NCBI GenBank assembly: GCA_011033025.1
Contig: WFMF01000030.1
Location: forward strand, 496,001-560,000
Reading direction: 5' to 3'
Source of the DNA: Beroe forskalii
Taxonomy: Eukaryota > Ctenophora > Nuda > Beroida > Beroidae
Length of the DNA stretch: 64,000 nt
Shown: positions 10,925 to 20,568 of the stretch, one piece after another
Position numbering within the stretch: position 1 is the first letter of the stretch
How the letters are laid out: every line of letters starts with the position of its first letter
Notes under the pieces: model-generated
What the model was told of the DNA's origin: nothing
Databases searched by the model: none
What the model saw: the letters and a program-made list of their open reading frames with translations, nothing else
Made by a program: the position numbers and the translations under genes

Positions 10925-11912
10925 CTAATAAAATCACAAAAGCTAACAAAAGAGAAAATTTAGTTAATGATCTCAAAGCCAAAAGTGCAAAGAATGATCT
11001 AAAAGGTATATGGCAATCAATTAAGCTTGCTGCTAATGAACCCACTAAATCGTCACAAGATTCCAATATTGATGACCAGCTTATAAATGCAGAAAACCTT
11101 AACTCTCATTTCACAGAAATAGGTCCCAAAATCAATGCTTCTACACCCATTTATAGGAACATATCGTTTAGAGATTTCCTCATTCCTGAAGATAATATAA
11201 GTAGTTTTGAAACATTCAGTGAGGTTTCTAGTGACAAAATTAAGGATTACATAATGTCTCTATCATCAAATAAGGCAGTGAATGACCAGATTCCACTAAG
11301 AATAATCAAGGCAATCCTTCCAATCACCATACACTGTATAACACATATAGTTAACTTAAGCTTATCTACAGGCCAGTTCCTGAATCATGCAACAAGCTGT
11401 AGTAACACCAATTTTCAAAGGTGGTGATAGGTATGATCCAAATGATTATAGGCCAATATCAATACTTCCAATCGTGTCAAAATGTATAGAATACTGTGTG
11501 AATAGAGCAACTTTCTGACTACTTGAAAACAATAAGCTACTTACAGAACATCAACATGGGTTTCGAAAGAACAACTCTACTACTTATCTTGCTCTTGATA
11601 TGTTTGATAGAATATTTGACAGTAAATGTAAAGGACAAATACCAGCTATTATTTTCTGGATATAAGGAAAGCCTTTGATACTGTTGACCACAAGATACTG
11701 TTAGATAAGTTAAAATTCTATGGTGTTGATGGAACAATAATCTATGGATTGAGAATTATCTAAGTGGTAGAAACAGGCAACTAAGTTTTAGGAAAACAGA
11801 GCACTTTCTTATATATCAAGTTTGGTGTGCCACAGGGTAGTTTACTAGGCCCCCTTCTTTTTAGCATATATATTAATGATTTGGTCAGAGCATGCAACTT
11901 ATCAAGTCCTTA
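10925..11912 (+). pseudogene. LINE-A reverse transcriptase, N-terminal half
   Basis: Frames shift several times, but the RT order is readable: SHFTEIGPKINAS, NDYRPISILPIVSKCIE (block 1), LLTEHQHGFRKNNSTTYL (block 2), a DIRKAFDTVDHKIL stretch (catalytic Asp, block A) and [20 protein letters not shown] (block B). In-frame stops include a TGA near 11517. The reading ends at SSPY, where the LTR element has inserted. Confidence 0.85.
11908..11912. repeat. 5-bp target duplication (left)
   Basis: CCTTA directly before the 5' LTR; the same CCTTA follows the 3' LTR at 13397-13401. Five bases is usual for Ty3/gypsy-group integrases. Confidence 0.9.
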
Positions 11913-12151
11913 TGTTATATCATATTGATATTTATTATTTGTTAATCTGATATTTATAATCTCTTCAATAGATTAACCAATGCCCCTTAGCTTTTATATG
12001 ACATCTATGACCTATGGATTTGATGTTCAAGATTGTTGATCATATTTATATTTAAAGATTACCTTGGATTCATTATACTGGTGTGTTATTCTACGTCTCC
12101 TTATTCAACAGTTGAATCACCTCTGTCATAAGTAAGCAACAAAATATAAAA
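11913..12151 (+). repeat. 5' LTR
   Basis: 239 bp starting TGTTATATCATATTGATATT and ending AACAAAATATAAAA. It does not end in CA, which is unusual. I see no difference from the 3' LTR. Confidence 0.93.
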
Positions 12152-12152
12152 G

Positions 12153-12165
12153 TGGCGACGAGGAT
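12153..12165 (+). promoter_or_regulatory. primer-binding site, tRNA-Ser(GCU)
   Basis: TGGCGACGAGGAT begins one base after the 5' LTR. It is complementary to the CCA-tailed 3' end of animal tRNA-Ser(GCU), which ends ATCCTCGTCG plus CCA. This site would prime minus-strand DNA synthesis. Serine primers are known for the mag lineage of gypsy elements. Confidence 0.85.
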
Positions 12166-12170
12166 TACCA

Positions 12171-13070
12171 ATGGCAAACGCTGCAAGAATACTTGGCAAT
12201 CTTGAATCATTGTCAGTAACAAATTCAAAACCTGAACAATGGTTTGAAAGATTCAGAATGTTTGCTGAGACAAACAATTTGTTTGAAGATGTTCCAGAGG
12301 GAGAAACTGCTGAGATCAGAGTACAAATTACTGCAGCAAACACCAAGAACACTCAACTGTTGTTAACTTACGTAGATGGAAACATGTATTCATTGATAAA
12401 ATCTTTGTGTAGTCCAGATAATCCTACGACAAGAACAATGGATCAAATTAGGACTGCTGTTTGTGATCATATCAATCCTAAGGCTAATAAACCTACTCAA
12501 AGGTATGTTTTTGCTGAAACTCGACAGCTACATGGACAATCAGTGAATGAGTTCTTAGCCAAACTCAGGGAAATCGCTGAAGATTGTGAATTTGAGCACT
12601 ATGAAAGTAGGATGCTGGATCAATTCATAGCAGGTATGAAGAGTGATAAAATGAAACAAAAATTGCTCTGTACTGATAACTTGACTTTAAATGTAGCTAT
12701 TCGAAAGGCAGTGGCTGAGGAACAGTCAATAAAAGAAGCTCAGTTGATGTCAGGCAACACATCGAAGGAGGTCAACAAAGTTAAAACTGTCCAATCAAGA
12801 AATAACAAGTTTCAGAATTCCAGTAGTAATAATAAGCAGAACGATGCATCTGGATCTGGATCTAAACAAAGTTCTGTGGTTTGTGCTAAATGCAAGTTAA
12901 TTGGACATTATGCAAATAAATGTAGAACACGCTGTTTTGCTTGCAAGGCTCTAGGTCACACTAAAAAGAATTGTTACCAGAAGAAGAATTTTAAGACTCA
13001 TCATGTCAGTGACAGTGATGATGAGGGTGTTGTATTATTATCTTACATGATAATTTGTCCTCTAACTTAG
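12171..13070 (+). CDS. Gag polyprotein, intact, two zinc knuckles
   Basis: 299-residue ORF whose ATG lies 5 bp after the primer-binding site. Residues 1-200 have the alpha-helical capsid pattern of gypsy Gag (PEQWFERFRMFAE; then QRYVFAETRQLHGQSVNEFL, then LREIAEDCEF). Two CCHC knuckles follow: CAKCKLIGHYANKC at about 238-251 and CFACKALGHTKKNC at about 255-268, which bind RNA. After an acidic SDSDDEG stretch the frame stops 88 bp before the 3' LTR, just where a protease domain would begin in a full Gag-Pol. The frame is uninterrupted, so Gag is probably kept by selection or is simply young. Confidence 0.9.
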   Translation: MANAARILGNLESLSVTNSKPEQWFERFRMFAETNNLFEDVPEGETAEIRVQITAANTKNTQLLLTYVDGNMYSLIKSLCSPDNPTTRTMDQIRTAVCDHINPKANKPTQRYVFAETRQLHGQSVNEFLAKLREIAEDCEFEHYESRMLDQFIAGMKSDKMKQKLLCTDNLTLNVAIRKAVAEEQSIKEAQLMSGNTSKEVNKVKTVQSRNNKFQNSSSNNKQNDASGSGSKQSSVVCAKCKLIGHYANKCRTRCFACKALGHTKKNCYQKKNFKTHHVSDSDDEGVVLLSYMIICPLT

Positions 13071-13145
13071 ATTGAGATATTGGAACTTTATATCTTGAAG
13101 TTTTATTCCTTTGATATTACTTGCTGGACAAGTTAGAATTTTATT

Positions 13146-13157
13146 AAGAAGGGGAAA
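13146..13157 (+). promoter_or_regulatory. polypurine tract
   Basis: AAGAAGGGGAAA directly abuts the 3' LTR (TGTTATATC at 13158) and would prime plus-strand synthesis. Confidence 0.88.
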
Positions 13158-13396
13158 TGTTATATCATATTGATATTTATTATTTGTTAATCTGATATTT
13201 ATAATCTCTTCAATAGATTAACCAATGCCCCTTAGCTTTTATATGACATCTATGACCTATGGATTTGATGTTCAAGATTGTTGATCATATTTATATTTAA
13301 AGATTACCTTGGATTCATTATACTGGTGTGTTATTCTACGTCTCCTTATTCAACAGTTGAATCACCTCTGTCATAAGTAAGCAACAAAATATAAAA
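13158..13396 (+). repeat. 3' LTR
   Basis: 239 bp, by eye identical to the 5' LTR, followed by the right CCTTA duplication (13397-13401). Confidence 0.93.
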
Positions 13397-14220
13397 CCTT
13401 ATCTCTTTGCTGATGATGGAGCTCTTCTATTTGAAAACATATGCCGTAGGAGTTATCTAAGTATAAAAATTGAAATGCTCACTATAGTAAAATGGCTGAG
13501 TGTCAATAAGCTATCCTTGAACGTAGATAAAACTAGAATCATCATATTTGATAATGCTAACTTTTCTGTCAAAATAAATTTAGGAAATAATTACCATATT
13601 AAAGAATGTAAGTCTTATAAATACCTTGGACTGATGGTTGACAATCTCCTTAAATTTGACATCCATGTTGATTATATTAAGAAAAAAGATTCAGAAAAGG
13701 ATAGAGCTATGTATAGGGAAGTAGTCTATTGCCTATAAAATATCGTAAAATGTTTGCAAATTCACTGATCTTACCTCATTTCGATTATCTAGATACAATC
13801 TATGGTAGGGCATCAAATGTAAACTTAATGAGCTTGATATTTTATATAAGAAAGTGGCTAAATTGCCCTAGGAGTAGAAAAAACTGAAAGCAGTATTAAT
13901 GTTTATAGAGACATGAAATGGCTCCATTGCATTTAAGGCGTCAAGTCCATCTTTCTAGTTATATGTTTAAAATACTCAATAAAGTCCTAGTAACTTTATC
14001 AATAAATTTAATTACATCTCAGGTGGGAGCAGAGATGGTGCATTATGTAATCTTTACACACCAAGGTCCAAAAATCTGAAAAATTTTTTACTATTTAGGT
14101 GCCAAAGCTTGGAATAATGTCCCAATAGACCTAAGAAATATAAATGATCCCAAGATATTTGGTAAAAAAGTATAAATCACTTCTTCTAGACTCAGTAACC
14201 AATGATACTGGCTATGTTGT
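13397..14220 (+). pseudogene. LINE-A reverse transcriptase, C-terminal half
   Basis: Starts with LFADDGALLFENICRRS (the catalytic Ala-Asp-Asp block, block C), then MLTIVKWLSVNKLSLNVDKT (block D: W-x-x-x-N-x-L-x-x-N-x-x-K-T) and KSYKYLGLMVDNLLKFDIHV (block E, YLG). From 13738 on, stops break the thumb and C-terminal region, though pieces such as NSLILPHFDYLD and TPRSKN are still legible. Coding similarity fades near 14200. Confidence 0.85.
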
Positions 14221-14962
14221 CAACAATGCATTTGACTACATCTATAAGTCTTCGTAAATTGGGAGCATAACCTTAATTCTTGAATTATATACTTGAGGTC
14301 ATTTTTGTAGATAAATACAGAGAAAGGCTTCCCACTACACTTGATTACAAATGATAGCACTACATCTTGCAATGACCATAGTGACCAAACATGCTTTTTA
14401 AGCATTCATTGAGACTGTTATTATTAACAGCTGCATTTGTTTTGATTAATTTATATAATAATATTATTGTTGAGTATCAACTACTGTACCTTATGTTCTA
14501 AATTATTTGCATTTACTTTTATGACCGAGAAAGTTTTCAATTTTAATTTCTAACCTTCAATAATGCATAATATTTTAGTGCTGAGGGTTTTTTAATTTTT
14601 AACCTTAATTTATTTTATTGAATTATTGACTTGGGCACGTCATTTCATTTATGCAGCCTGACCTTGGCAAGTCACTAAAATGCAACTTTATTCTGTAAAT
14701 ATGTTCAGTTTAAACCTACAGTATGTACTATTTTCAGAGGGTACACATTATTTATGTTTGAGAAAAAACAATTTTGGCCTCTTCTGATATGGTTTTACAT
14801 ATATGTATAGATAGTCCTTTGGGGGTGGCCCTTTCAACAGTCTTAATGATTGCCTTGGTGCTTTCCCTCAGCACAACTAGAGAAGCCTCCTTTATAATTA
14901 GAAGCAGTATATATTTTATCCAATTGTGCTGTAAAACATATAATTGAATTGAATTGAATTGG
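14221..14962 (+). other. LINE-A 3' region and (TTGAA)n tail
   Basis: AT-rich and non-coding. It ends with the simple repeat AATTGAATTGAATTGAATT at about 14941-14960, a short microsatellite tail of the kind that ends CR1/L2-group LINEs. Confidence 0.6.
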
Positions 14963-15350
14963 GTCCACTGTGGACTCCACTAAAGTCCACTATAAAAATT
15001 TTTGGTGGACTTCAGTGGAATCCCACAGTCTCTAATAGAACATGGGGTGCACTTGTTGTTTGTTGTAGTAAGGATTAGATTCTGACTTGGCTCTGCTGCA
15101 ATGTATGCAGTTGTCGTTTTCAGCATCTGAAGTGATCACTCAGCTCAAATCATTGACAGGCCACCCTGTTAGACCATGGGAAATAGATTCTTATGTGCAC
15201 ACTTGTTGGTAGGCCAGGCTTGCATCACTATCAAGCTCACCAAAAAGGAGGTCACTAAAAAGGAGGTCCGCCACTAGACTCCTCACTCCACCAGTGGACT
15301 CCGCGAGTGGACTCCACCTGTGAACTCCACCAGTGGTTTTTTAGCCTCTG
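14962..15350. repeat. small GTGGACTCCAC palindromic word cluster
   Basis: 14962-15020 and 15240-15345 contain GTCCACTGTGGACTCCAC, TTTTTGGTGGACTTCAGTGG, CCACCAGTGGACTCCGCG and GTGGACTCCACCTG words, each near-palindromic, separated by about 220 bp of unique DNA. The style is like element A but on a small scale. Possibly a young or eroded foldback element. Confidence 0.5.
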
Positions 15351-15778
15351 TGATAATGTTATTGTAATGTTATCTATTCTTTGAGATAATAATAATAATA
15401 GCCTATGTGAAGAGATCCAGTTTGCCATCTTGTTTGCACTTTGGACAGTTTCTTAGGCTTGTGAAGACCACTTGAGATCTGAAGAGAGATGAACACCCTG
15501 CAGGTCTTCCACTCATTTGGATGGCTGGGACTAAGTTTTAAACTTACAACACAACACATATTAAATTAACTAACTGAGGAACCCAAAGCTAAGAGTTCGT
15601 TTTGACAACAGATCTTGTCTGTGTGCTATATTGGATTGCTCTGATTTGTACACAGGCTCTTCTGCAATACTTGCTCGAAGTCTTGGTGGGAGTGCATCAC
15701 GCGGTGGTGTAAGTGCAGCGGTTCTAACCCTGCCCTCTCATCCTCAAGTTAGATATTGTTTCAGACACTGTCTAGAGA

Positions 15779-17296
15779 GTGCTTTTAGTCGCAATATCTA
15801 TGGCAATGAATGTGAACAAGAAGACAAAGAAGAAGGAATCTGCTTTCCTGGGTATGTCAAATATTCCAGTTATTGATAATGGAATATGTTTAAAGTGTTC
15901 TGATGTTAATGCTTGGGAAAATGCTGTTGTCTGTAAGTTATGTGGAAAAGACTACCATGCTTTGTGTTATGATGTGAGATGTGTACCTTCTCCTGAAGCT
16001 GTATGTTCAAAATCGTTCTTGAATCTCTATAAGCCCCTCAATGCCAAGTATGGACAAAATTCTCAGCGATTTGGTGTGGTATGTTTTATCTGTGATTCAT
16101 GTGATGCTTCTCTCACAGGAAAAAGAATAATCACTAACAAAACTGATTGTTATGTACAGACAGATCTCACTCCTATTACTCCAGATTCAAACGAAAACCA
16201 GGCCTCAACATCTGTTTTAGTTGATAGGCTGGAATCTGTCATGTCTAATATCAAGCATGAAATACTGACTGAAGTAAACTTGATGATTGAAAATAAAATT
16301 GCTACCAACTCCCATAATGATTGCAATATATCATCAACTTCTAGCCAAGTTAGTACTGTCTGTAATTCTCCATCACTTCCCCTATATACTGATGTTGTTA
16401 GCACTGATGTCCCTAAGACTCCTGAGAATCAACAACAGTTGTTGTTTATTGCCCCAACTACTGAATCAAGTCTTTCACAGGATGAGGTAAAGGAGAAAGT
16501 TGGATTATTAAAGTCTGATCTGAGCAAAAGCCTGAAAGAAATTCCAACAAACTTTCTCAAAACCAATGCTAAAAATGGCTCGATCACTGTTTCATTTCCT
16601 GACTCAAAAACAAGAGAAAAGGCATCAAGAATAATTGATGAACTCAATCTTCCTGCTGCTGGCTTCCAAGCAAAGGAGGGTAAAAAGCTCCTCCCAAAAC
16701 TTACTATCAAAGGTGTTGATGGAAGTTTTTTCAGCTCTATTGACCAGAGTTTGTCACTTGAAAGGAAAAGAGAGGATCAAAAAACCCTAATAAAAGAATC
16801 CATTCTCAGCAAAAATGACTGTATCAAAAATCTGACAGACAAAGGCCACACACTTGAAGTCATCTACATCAACCAACTTGAAGAGAACTCAACTATAACC
16901 GTAGCTATCAAAGTTTCCCCTTCTATCAGATCTGCTATTCTAACTTCACAGTATGGCAAAATCTTTATAGGAAACAACTCACTGGATGTTCAAGATAGGT
17001 TCTTCTTCAAGCAATGTTATCATTGTCAGCAGATTGGTCATGTTTCTCAGGATTGTCCAAAGAAAGAAAGTGCTCCAGTATGTTTTTACTGTATGGGATC
17101 CCATTCCTCTAAGTCCTGTACTAGGAAAAAGCTATTTGCCCAACATAGTTGTGCAAAATGTTTCCATTCAAGTGTTCCAGGTGACAAAGATGATTACAAA
17201 TCTCATAATGCAGCTGATCCTCTATGTCCTGTGTATACAAGGGAGATAAATAAGATTGCAAACAATACTGAAATTCATTCAAAAAACGTGATGTGA
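15779..17296 (+). CDS. LINE-B ORF1 protein (PHD-like finger, zinc knuckles)
   Basis: 505-residue intact ORF. N-terminal cysteine/histidine cluster: CLKCSDVNAWENAVVCKLCG then YHALCYD and CFICDSC (about residues 37-110), the spacing of a PHD-like finger. A polar and partly helical middle region follows (about 140-400), then C-terminal knuckles CYHCQQIGHVSQDC (about 412), CFYCMGSHSSKSC (about 433) and CAKCFHSS. This is the ORF1 type of L2/CR1-like LINEs; it binds element RNA. The first ATG is 15779 but a second in-frame ATG (MNVNKKTKKK) lies 9 codons on. The stop TGA overlaps the start of the ORF2 frame, and ORF2 has no ATG there, suggesting coupled reinitiation or frameshifting. Confidence 0.85.
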   Translation: MLLVAISMAMNVNKKTKKKESAFLGMSNIPVIDNGICLKCSDVNAWENAVVCKLCGKDYHALCYDVRCVPSPEAVCSKSFLNLYKPLNAKYGQNSQRFGVVCFICDSCDASLTGKRIITNKTDCYVQTDLTPITPDSNENQASTSVLVDRLESVMSNIKHEILTEVNLMIENKIATNSHNDCNISSTSSQVSTVCNSPSLPLYTDVVSTDVPKTPENQQQLLFIAPTTESSLSQDEVKEKVGLLKSDLSKSLKEIPTNFLKTNAKNGSITVSFPDSKTREKASRIIDELNLPAAGFQAKEGKKLLPKLTIKGVDGSFFSSIDQSLSLERKREDQKTLIKESILSKNDCIKNLTDKGHTLEVIYINQLEENSTITVAIKVSPSIRSAILTSQYGKIFIGNNSLDVQDRFFFKQCYHCQQIGHVSQDCPKKESAPVCFYCMGSHSSKSCTRKKLFAQHSCAKCFHSSVPGDKDDYKSHNAADPLCPVYTREINKIANNTEIHSKNVM

Positions 17297-17485
17297 TCAA
17301 AGGTCTAGAGAGGTCATGTATAAATTTTGGTGTGTTCAATGCTAGATCAATTTGCAACAAGACAACTGGGTTGCTGGAAAACATGTTAGATCATGATGTT
17401 GATATCTGCTATGTAACTGAGACATGGATGAGGCAGAATGACTCTACAAAAGCGGCTGAAATTCATGAAATGGGATTTGATATAA
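17297..17485 (+). pseudogene. LINE-B endonuclease, first part
   Basis: Reads INFGVFNARSICNKTTGLLE then VDICYVTETWMRQ and EIHEMGFDI. N-A-R-S-x-x-N-K and T-E-T-W are the first two blocks of the LINE endonuclease. The frame then enters an (AAAT)n run which is the tail of the inserted LINE-C. Confidence 0.8.
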
Positions 17486-17516
17486 ATAAATAAATAAATA
17501 ATCTACATTTATGCAT

Positions 17517-20475
17517 CGCTTTAACAGTATGTCGACGAGGGTGTGGTGAATATGCCCGCACATACCTTTACAATTTTATTACAGACAAACCATAGCTGCT
17601 AGAAAGCTGATTTTCACTCTATCTTCGATTTTGCCTATTTCGAGTATGACTGAATAAAAATAAATTTTCAATTTTAATTAGTTCGTTAATTAAGGCTAAT
17701 TTGATTAAAGATGGTTGCAAAAAAGTACCTTAAAACTAGCGTGTGGTATTTTTACCCTACAGAGGCGCATGACATCAAAGGAATCTAATTGCGGTTGAGA
17801 AATTAGACCCAGTCCCTCCTTGCACCCATCTTTGGAACTCGTAATTCGATAACAATTAGTGCGAGGGATGGGATAGTGTAGGAAACCTAATCATGTGGAG
17901 ACTTCATAAATACACAGGGAAATTATTTTGAAAGTGTAAATAACGATTTAGCGGCAGAAAAACAATGAGATCATGTGTGCCATTTATAAAGTAGATCTTT
18001 TGCAAGAGTGACGTAACTATCATTATCCAGAGTGTGAATTGATATCGCCCGTGAGTCAACAATTTTGCTTCGGACAGATTATCCATCAGATGATATTACA
18101 AAAGTTGAAAAATACCCTTACTGTTTGTGTTAAGTATACCTTACTTAACAAAAGTGCACTGTATGTATGAGGATTTCAATGCCGCTTAATTACCTAGGCA
18201 CTGTAATACCTTATCACCTTGTCTGTCAGAACGCGAAAAAAATTGAGCTTATCAGCTACCTAAGCCATTATGGCCTTTTGATTACTTCTTTCTGCAGTAC
18301 ACCTATTAAATCGTAGGTAATTATGACTTAATGATAATCGATAATTTTAGATAATCAGCAATGTTATAACACTTCCTACCGGGTAGAACGTCAAAACGTA
18401 GTTGGTAATCTTAGAAAGTTGTTAGCCGTACGATTTGGCCTTGTTTTTGGTCGATAACGGAGTTTTGAGTCTGGAGAATGGTGCAATGATCACAATAATT
18501 GCATTCCTAATATGGAAACAGAAGCCGTATCTTATGGGACAAAATTATCACGGACGTGACATTCACGCTGATAACCTCAGCATGAAGATTAACGTCCGTG
18601 AAGATTTTGCGGTGATACTAATGTCCACGTAAGAAAATTAAGTCAGTTATTTCCTCTTAAAATTTATCAGGTAGAGACATAATATTTCTGACTTTTACCG
18701 CTTTAAATGCAGAAATAATGAAAATTTCTAAAGGAAATTTTACCTCTTTTTCGTGAAACATGGAAATTTATCATAGGTACATATTAATTACTTAACGAAA
18801 AAAAGTGAAAAAAATCTTCAATTCAAGTGTTCAGATCGTGGAAAATTTGGAAAGCGAATTTTTTGTCTTTTTGTTGCAATTTGAAATGACAGGATCGATC
18901 TTGAATATTAATGATGTCTGTGAAATTTTAGCTTTTTAGGTCCGTGAAACTTAATCCGTGATAGGTAATTATGTCCGATAAAGGTAATTCTCTGTTGGCA
19001 TACGGCAGAGATTGGCCATAATAGTTAGTGCATTTCTAAAGGAAAGCTGAGCCACTCATGAATTCTGAAAAACGTATCATTTTCTGAACCTTGTCGTTGG
19101 AAGTTGGCTTCGGTCAAATATGAAATGAAAAGTACAAAATTCGTCCCTGAAACGGCGTTTTATCTGCGATAATAGGTACCGACTTTTCCTACAATACCAT
19201 ACAATTTCCCAATGTTGGTAAAATAAACATTGTCATTATTTTACTATTTGATGAGATACATCAGCTACGTTAGCTGTGAGGCAACTAAACTGTTTTCATA
19301 GTTAGCTGTATGATACTGTGTTAGCTGTGAGGCGACTTCAGTAATAGTAGGTGAAATCTGTAGGTATTAGATGTATAACAGGCTACAGTGTACCTAATAG
19401 GGGACGGACATTTCATCCCAAGACACTATTCATCTCACAATAAGTATATCAGCTCTCTGCAAGGGTAAGGTTATGGGTTTGGATCAAAGTTGGGGTTTGG
19501 GTTTGGGAGTTAGGGCAGGGAGATAATGTGACCTGAGATGAAATCAGGCATGAGATTGAAAATGTACCCGGTCCCGGTGTTATAGTTAGTTGTATTATGA
19601 ATGCTGTATGTAGACTGTTGGCACAGGCACGACTGTGTCATGAATACTGTTAGCCGAGATAGTAGATACTATAACTGAAAGTATAACAGGCGACAGTATG
19701 TCATAGTTACTAGTTAGCTGTATGGATAATGTAACATCTTTCTTAGACGAGATATAACAGGCGACAGTGTCATAGTTAGCTGTATGGAAACTGAAACATC
19801 TGCGTTAGCCGAGATATAAAGATATAACAGGCGACAGTGTCATAATAAGCTGTATGAATACTGCGACATCTGTGAGGCGACTGGTCATAGCTAACTGTAT
19901 GAGTTTTGTGTGACATTTTGTGATGCTCTTCTTAGCTTTTTAATGGTTTTAACAATTTACGATATTATACTGTACCTACTGCAAATTTTTATATCTTTCA
20001 CGTCAAAACTACAGCTTTCTCGGGCTGGTAATTTCTGTAAGTTTACGAGGCCAGGCTCTGTTCACAGAATTTTGTTTGCGCTACCTAAAGCAATTTTACA
20101 TTAATCTTACACTCTTGAGAGAGATTATCATGTCTGTAATGTAATCTGAACATTATCACACTATCACCGGCAACATTACCTTAGCAGGCCGCAAATCTAA
20201 TTAGCTGCAGGCAAGCCCACTCCCACCTTTGGAGAAGTGTTTCAAAACCTAATTACGCATCCACTCACAGAAGCGAATCCTTAATTATTTAATTAGTAAA
20301 ATTTTGCACGTGTTAGAAGTTGGAAAAAATAAAATAGTGGAGTTCAATACGCAAGCGGTAGCATCACAGTCATACAATTTTTTTAAGAAAACAAACGTTC
20401 AGAAAGTGTAGGACTTTTTCACCACACGCTCGTCCACTCTCTACCATGTCTAGTCCATAAACTGTTAAAGCTATT
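17517..20475. mobile_element. possible DNA element inside the LINE-C tail
   Basis: About 2.95 kb bounded by degenerate inverted repeats. Left GCTTTAACAGTATG (17518-17531) and GACGAGGGTGTGGTGAA (17534-17550). Right, on the minus strand, GCTTTAACAGTTTATG (20472-20457) and GACGAGCGTGTGGTGAA (about 20435-20419, one mismatch). Spacing between the two blocks differs in the two ends, so the ends are eroded or the match is partly coincidental. No transposase ORF was recognised inside. The content is AT-rich with a degenerate minisatellite at 19250-19900. Confidence 0.4.
19250..19900. repeat. degenerate ~70-bp minisatellite
   Basis: Copies of ATAACAGGCGACAGTGTCAT followed by AGTTAGCTGTATG and TGTTAGCCGAGAT words. 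The clearest copies start near 19684, 19753 and 19823, giving a period of about 69-70 bp. Earlier copies (from about 19250) are more diverged. Confidence 0.7.
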
Positions 20476-20568
20476 AAAGATCCTAAGTTAAAGACGCTAT
20501 GCTTTAAAACAAAATCCAGCCATCTAAAGCGACTCGTAAAAGTTATAGTCAAATACTTCTAATACTTT

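Larger units (their letters stand above)
11913..13396 (+). mobile_element. gag-only LTR retrotransposon (TR-GAG type)
   Basis: Complete but non-autonomous LTR element of 1,484 bp: two 239-bp LTRs that look identical, a primer-binding site, one gag ORF, a polypurine tract, and CCTTA duplications on both sides. There is no protease, reverse transcriptase, RNase H or integrase. The gag is intact and the LTRs have not diverged, so the insertion is recent and an autonomous partner must supply pol. If the element and one CCTTA copy are removed, the LINE-A frame reads SPYLFADDGALLF across the join, which proves the insertion point. The layout matches the TR-GAG class defined in plants. Confidence 0.93.
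9913..14962 (+). mobile_element. LINE-A, non-LTR retrotransposon, split by an LTR element
   Basis: Order along the plus strand: an SGNH-esterase-like ORF end (9913-10248), apurinic-type endonuclease (10364-10924), reverse transcriptase (10925-11912 and 13402-about 14200), an AT-rich 3' region, and a short (TTGAA)n tail at about 14941-14960. This is the layout of a CR1/Jockey-group LINE. The RT has several stops and frameshifts, so the copy is dead. A gag-only LTR element interrupts it at 11913-13396 (plus duplicated CCTTA). Confidence 0.85.
15600..17485 (+). mobile_element. LINE-B, 5' part
   Basis: ORF1 (15779-17296) and the first roughly 60 codons of the endonuclease (17297-17485) of an L2/CR1-group LINE. 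The coding sequence breaks at GFDI and resumes at 22508 with INAPRKGKGGGVGFIW on the same strand, so this part and 22508-23962 are one element split by a 5.0-kb insertion. Confidence 0.8.
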
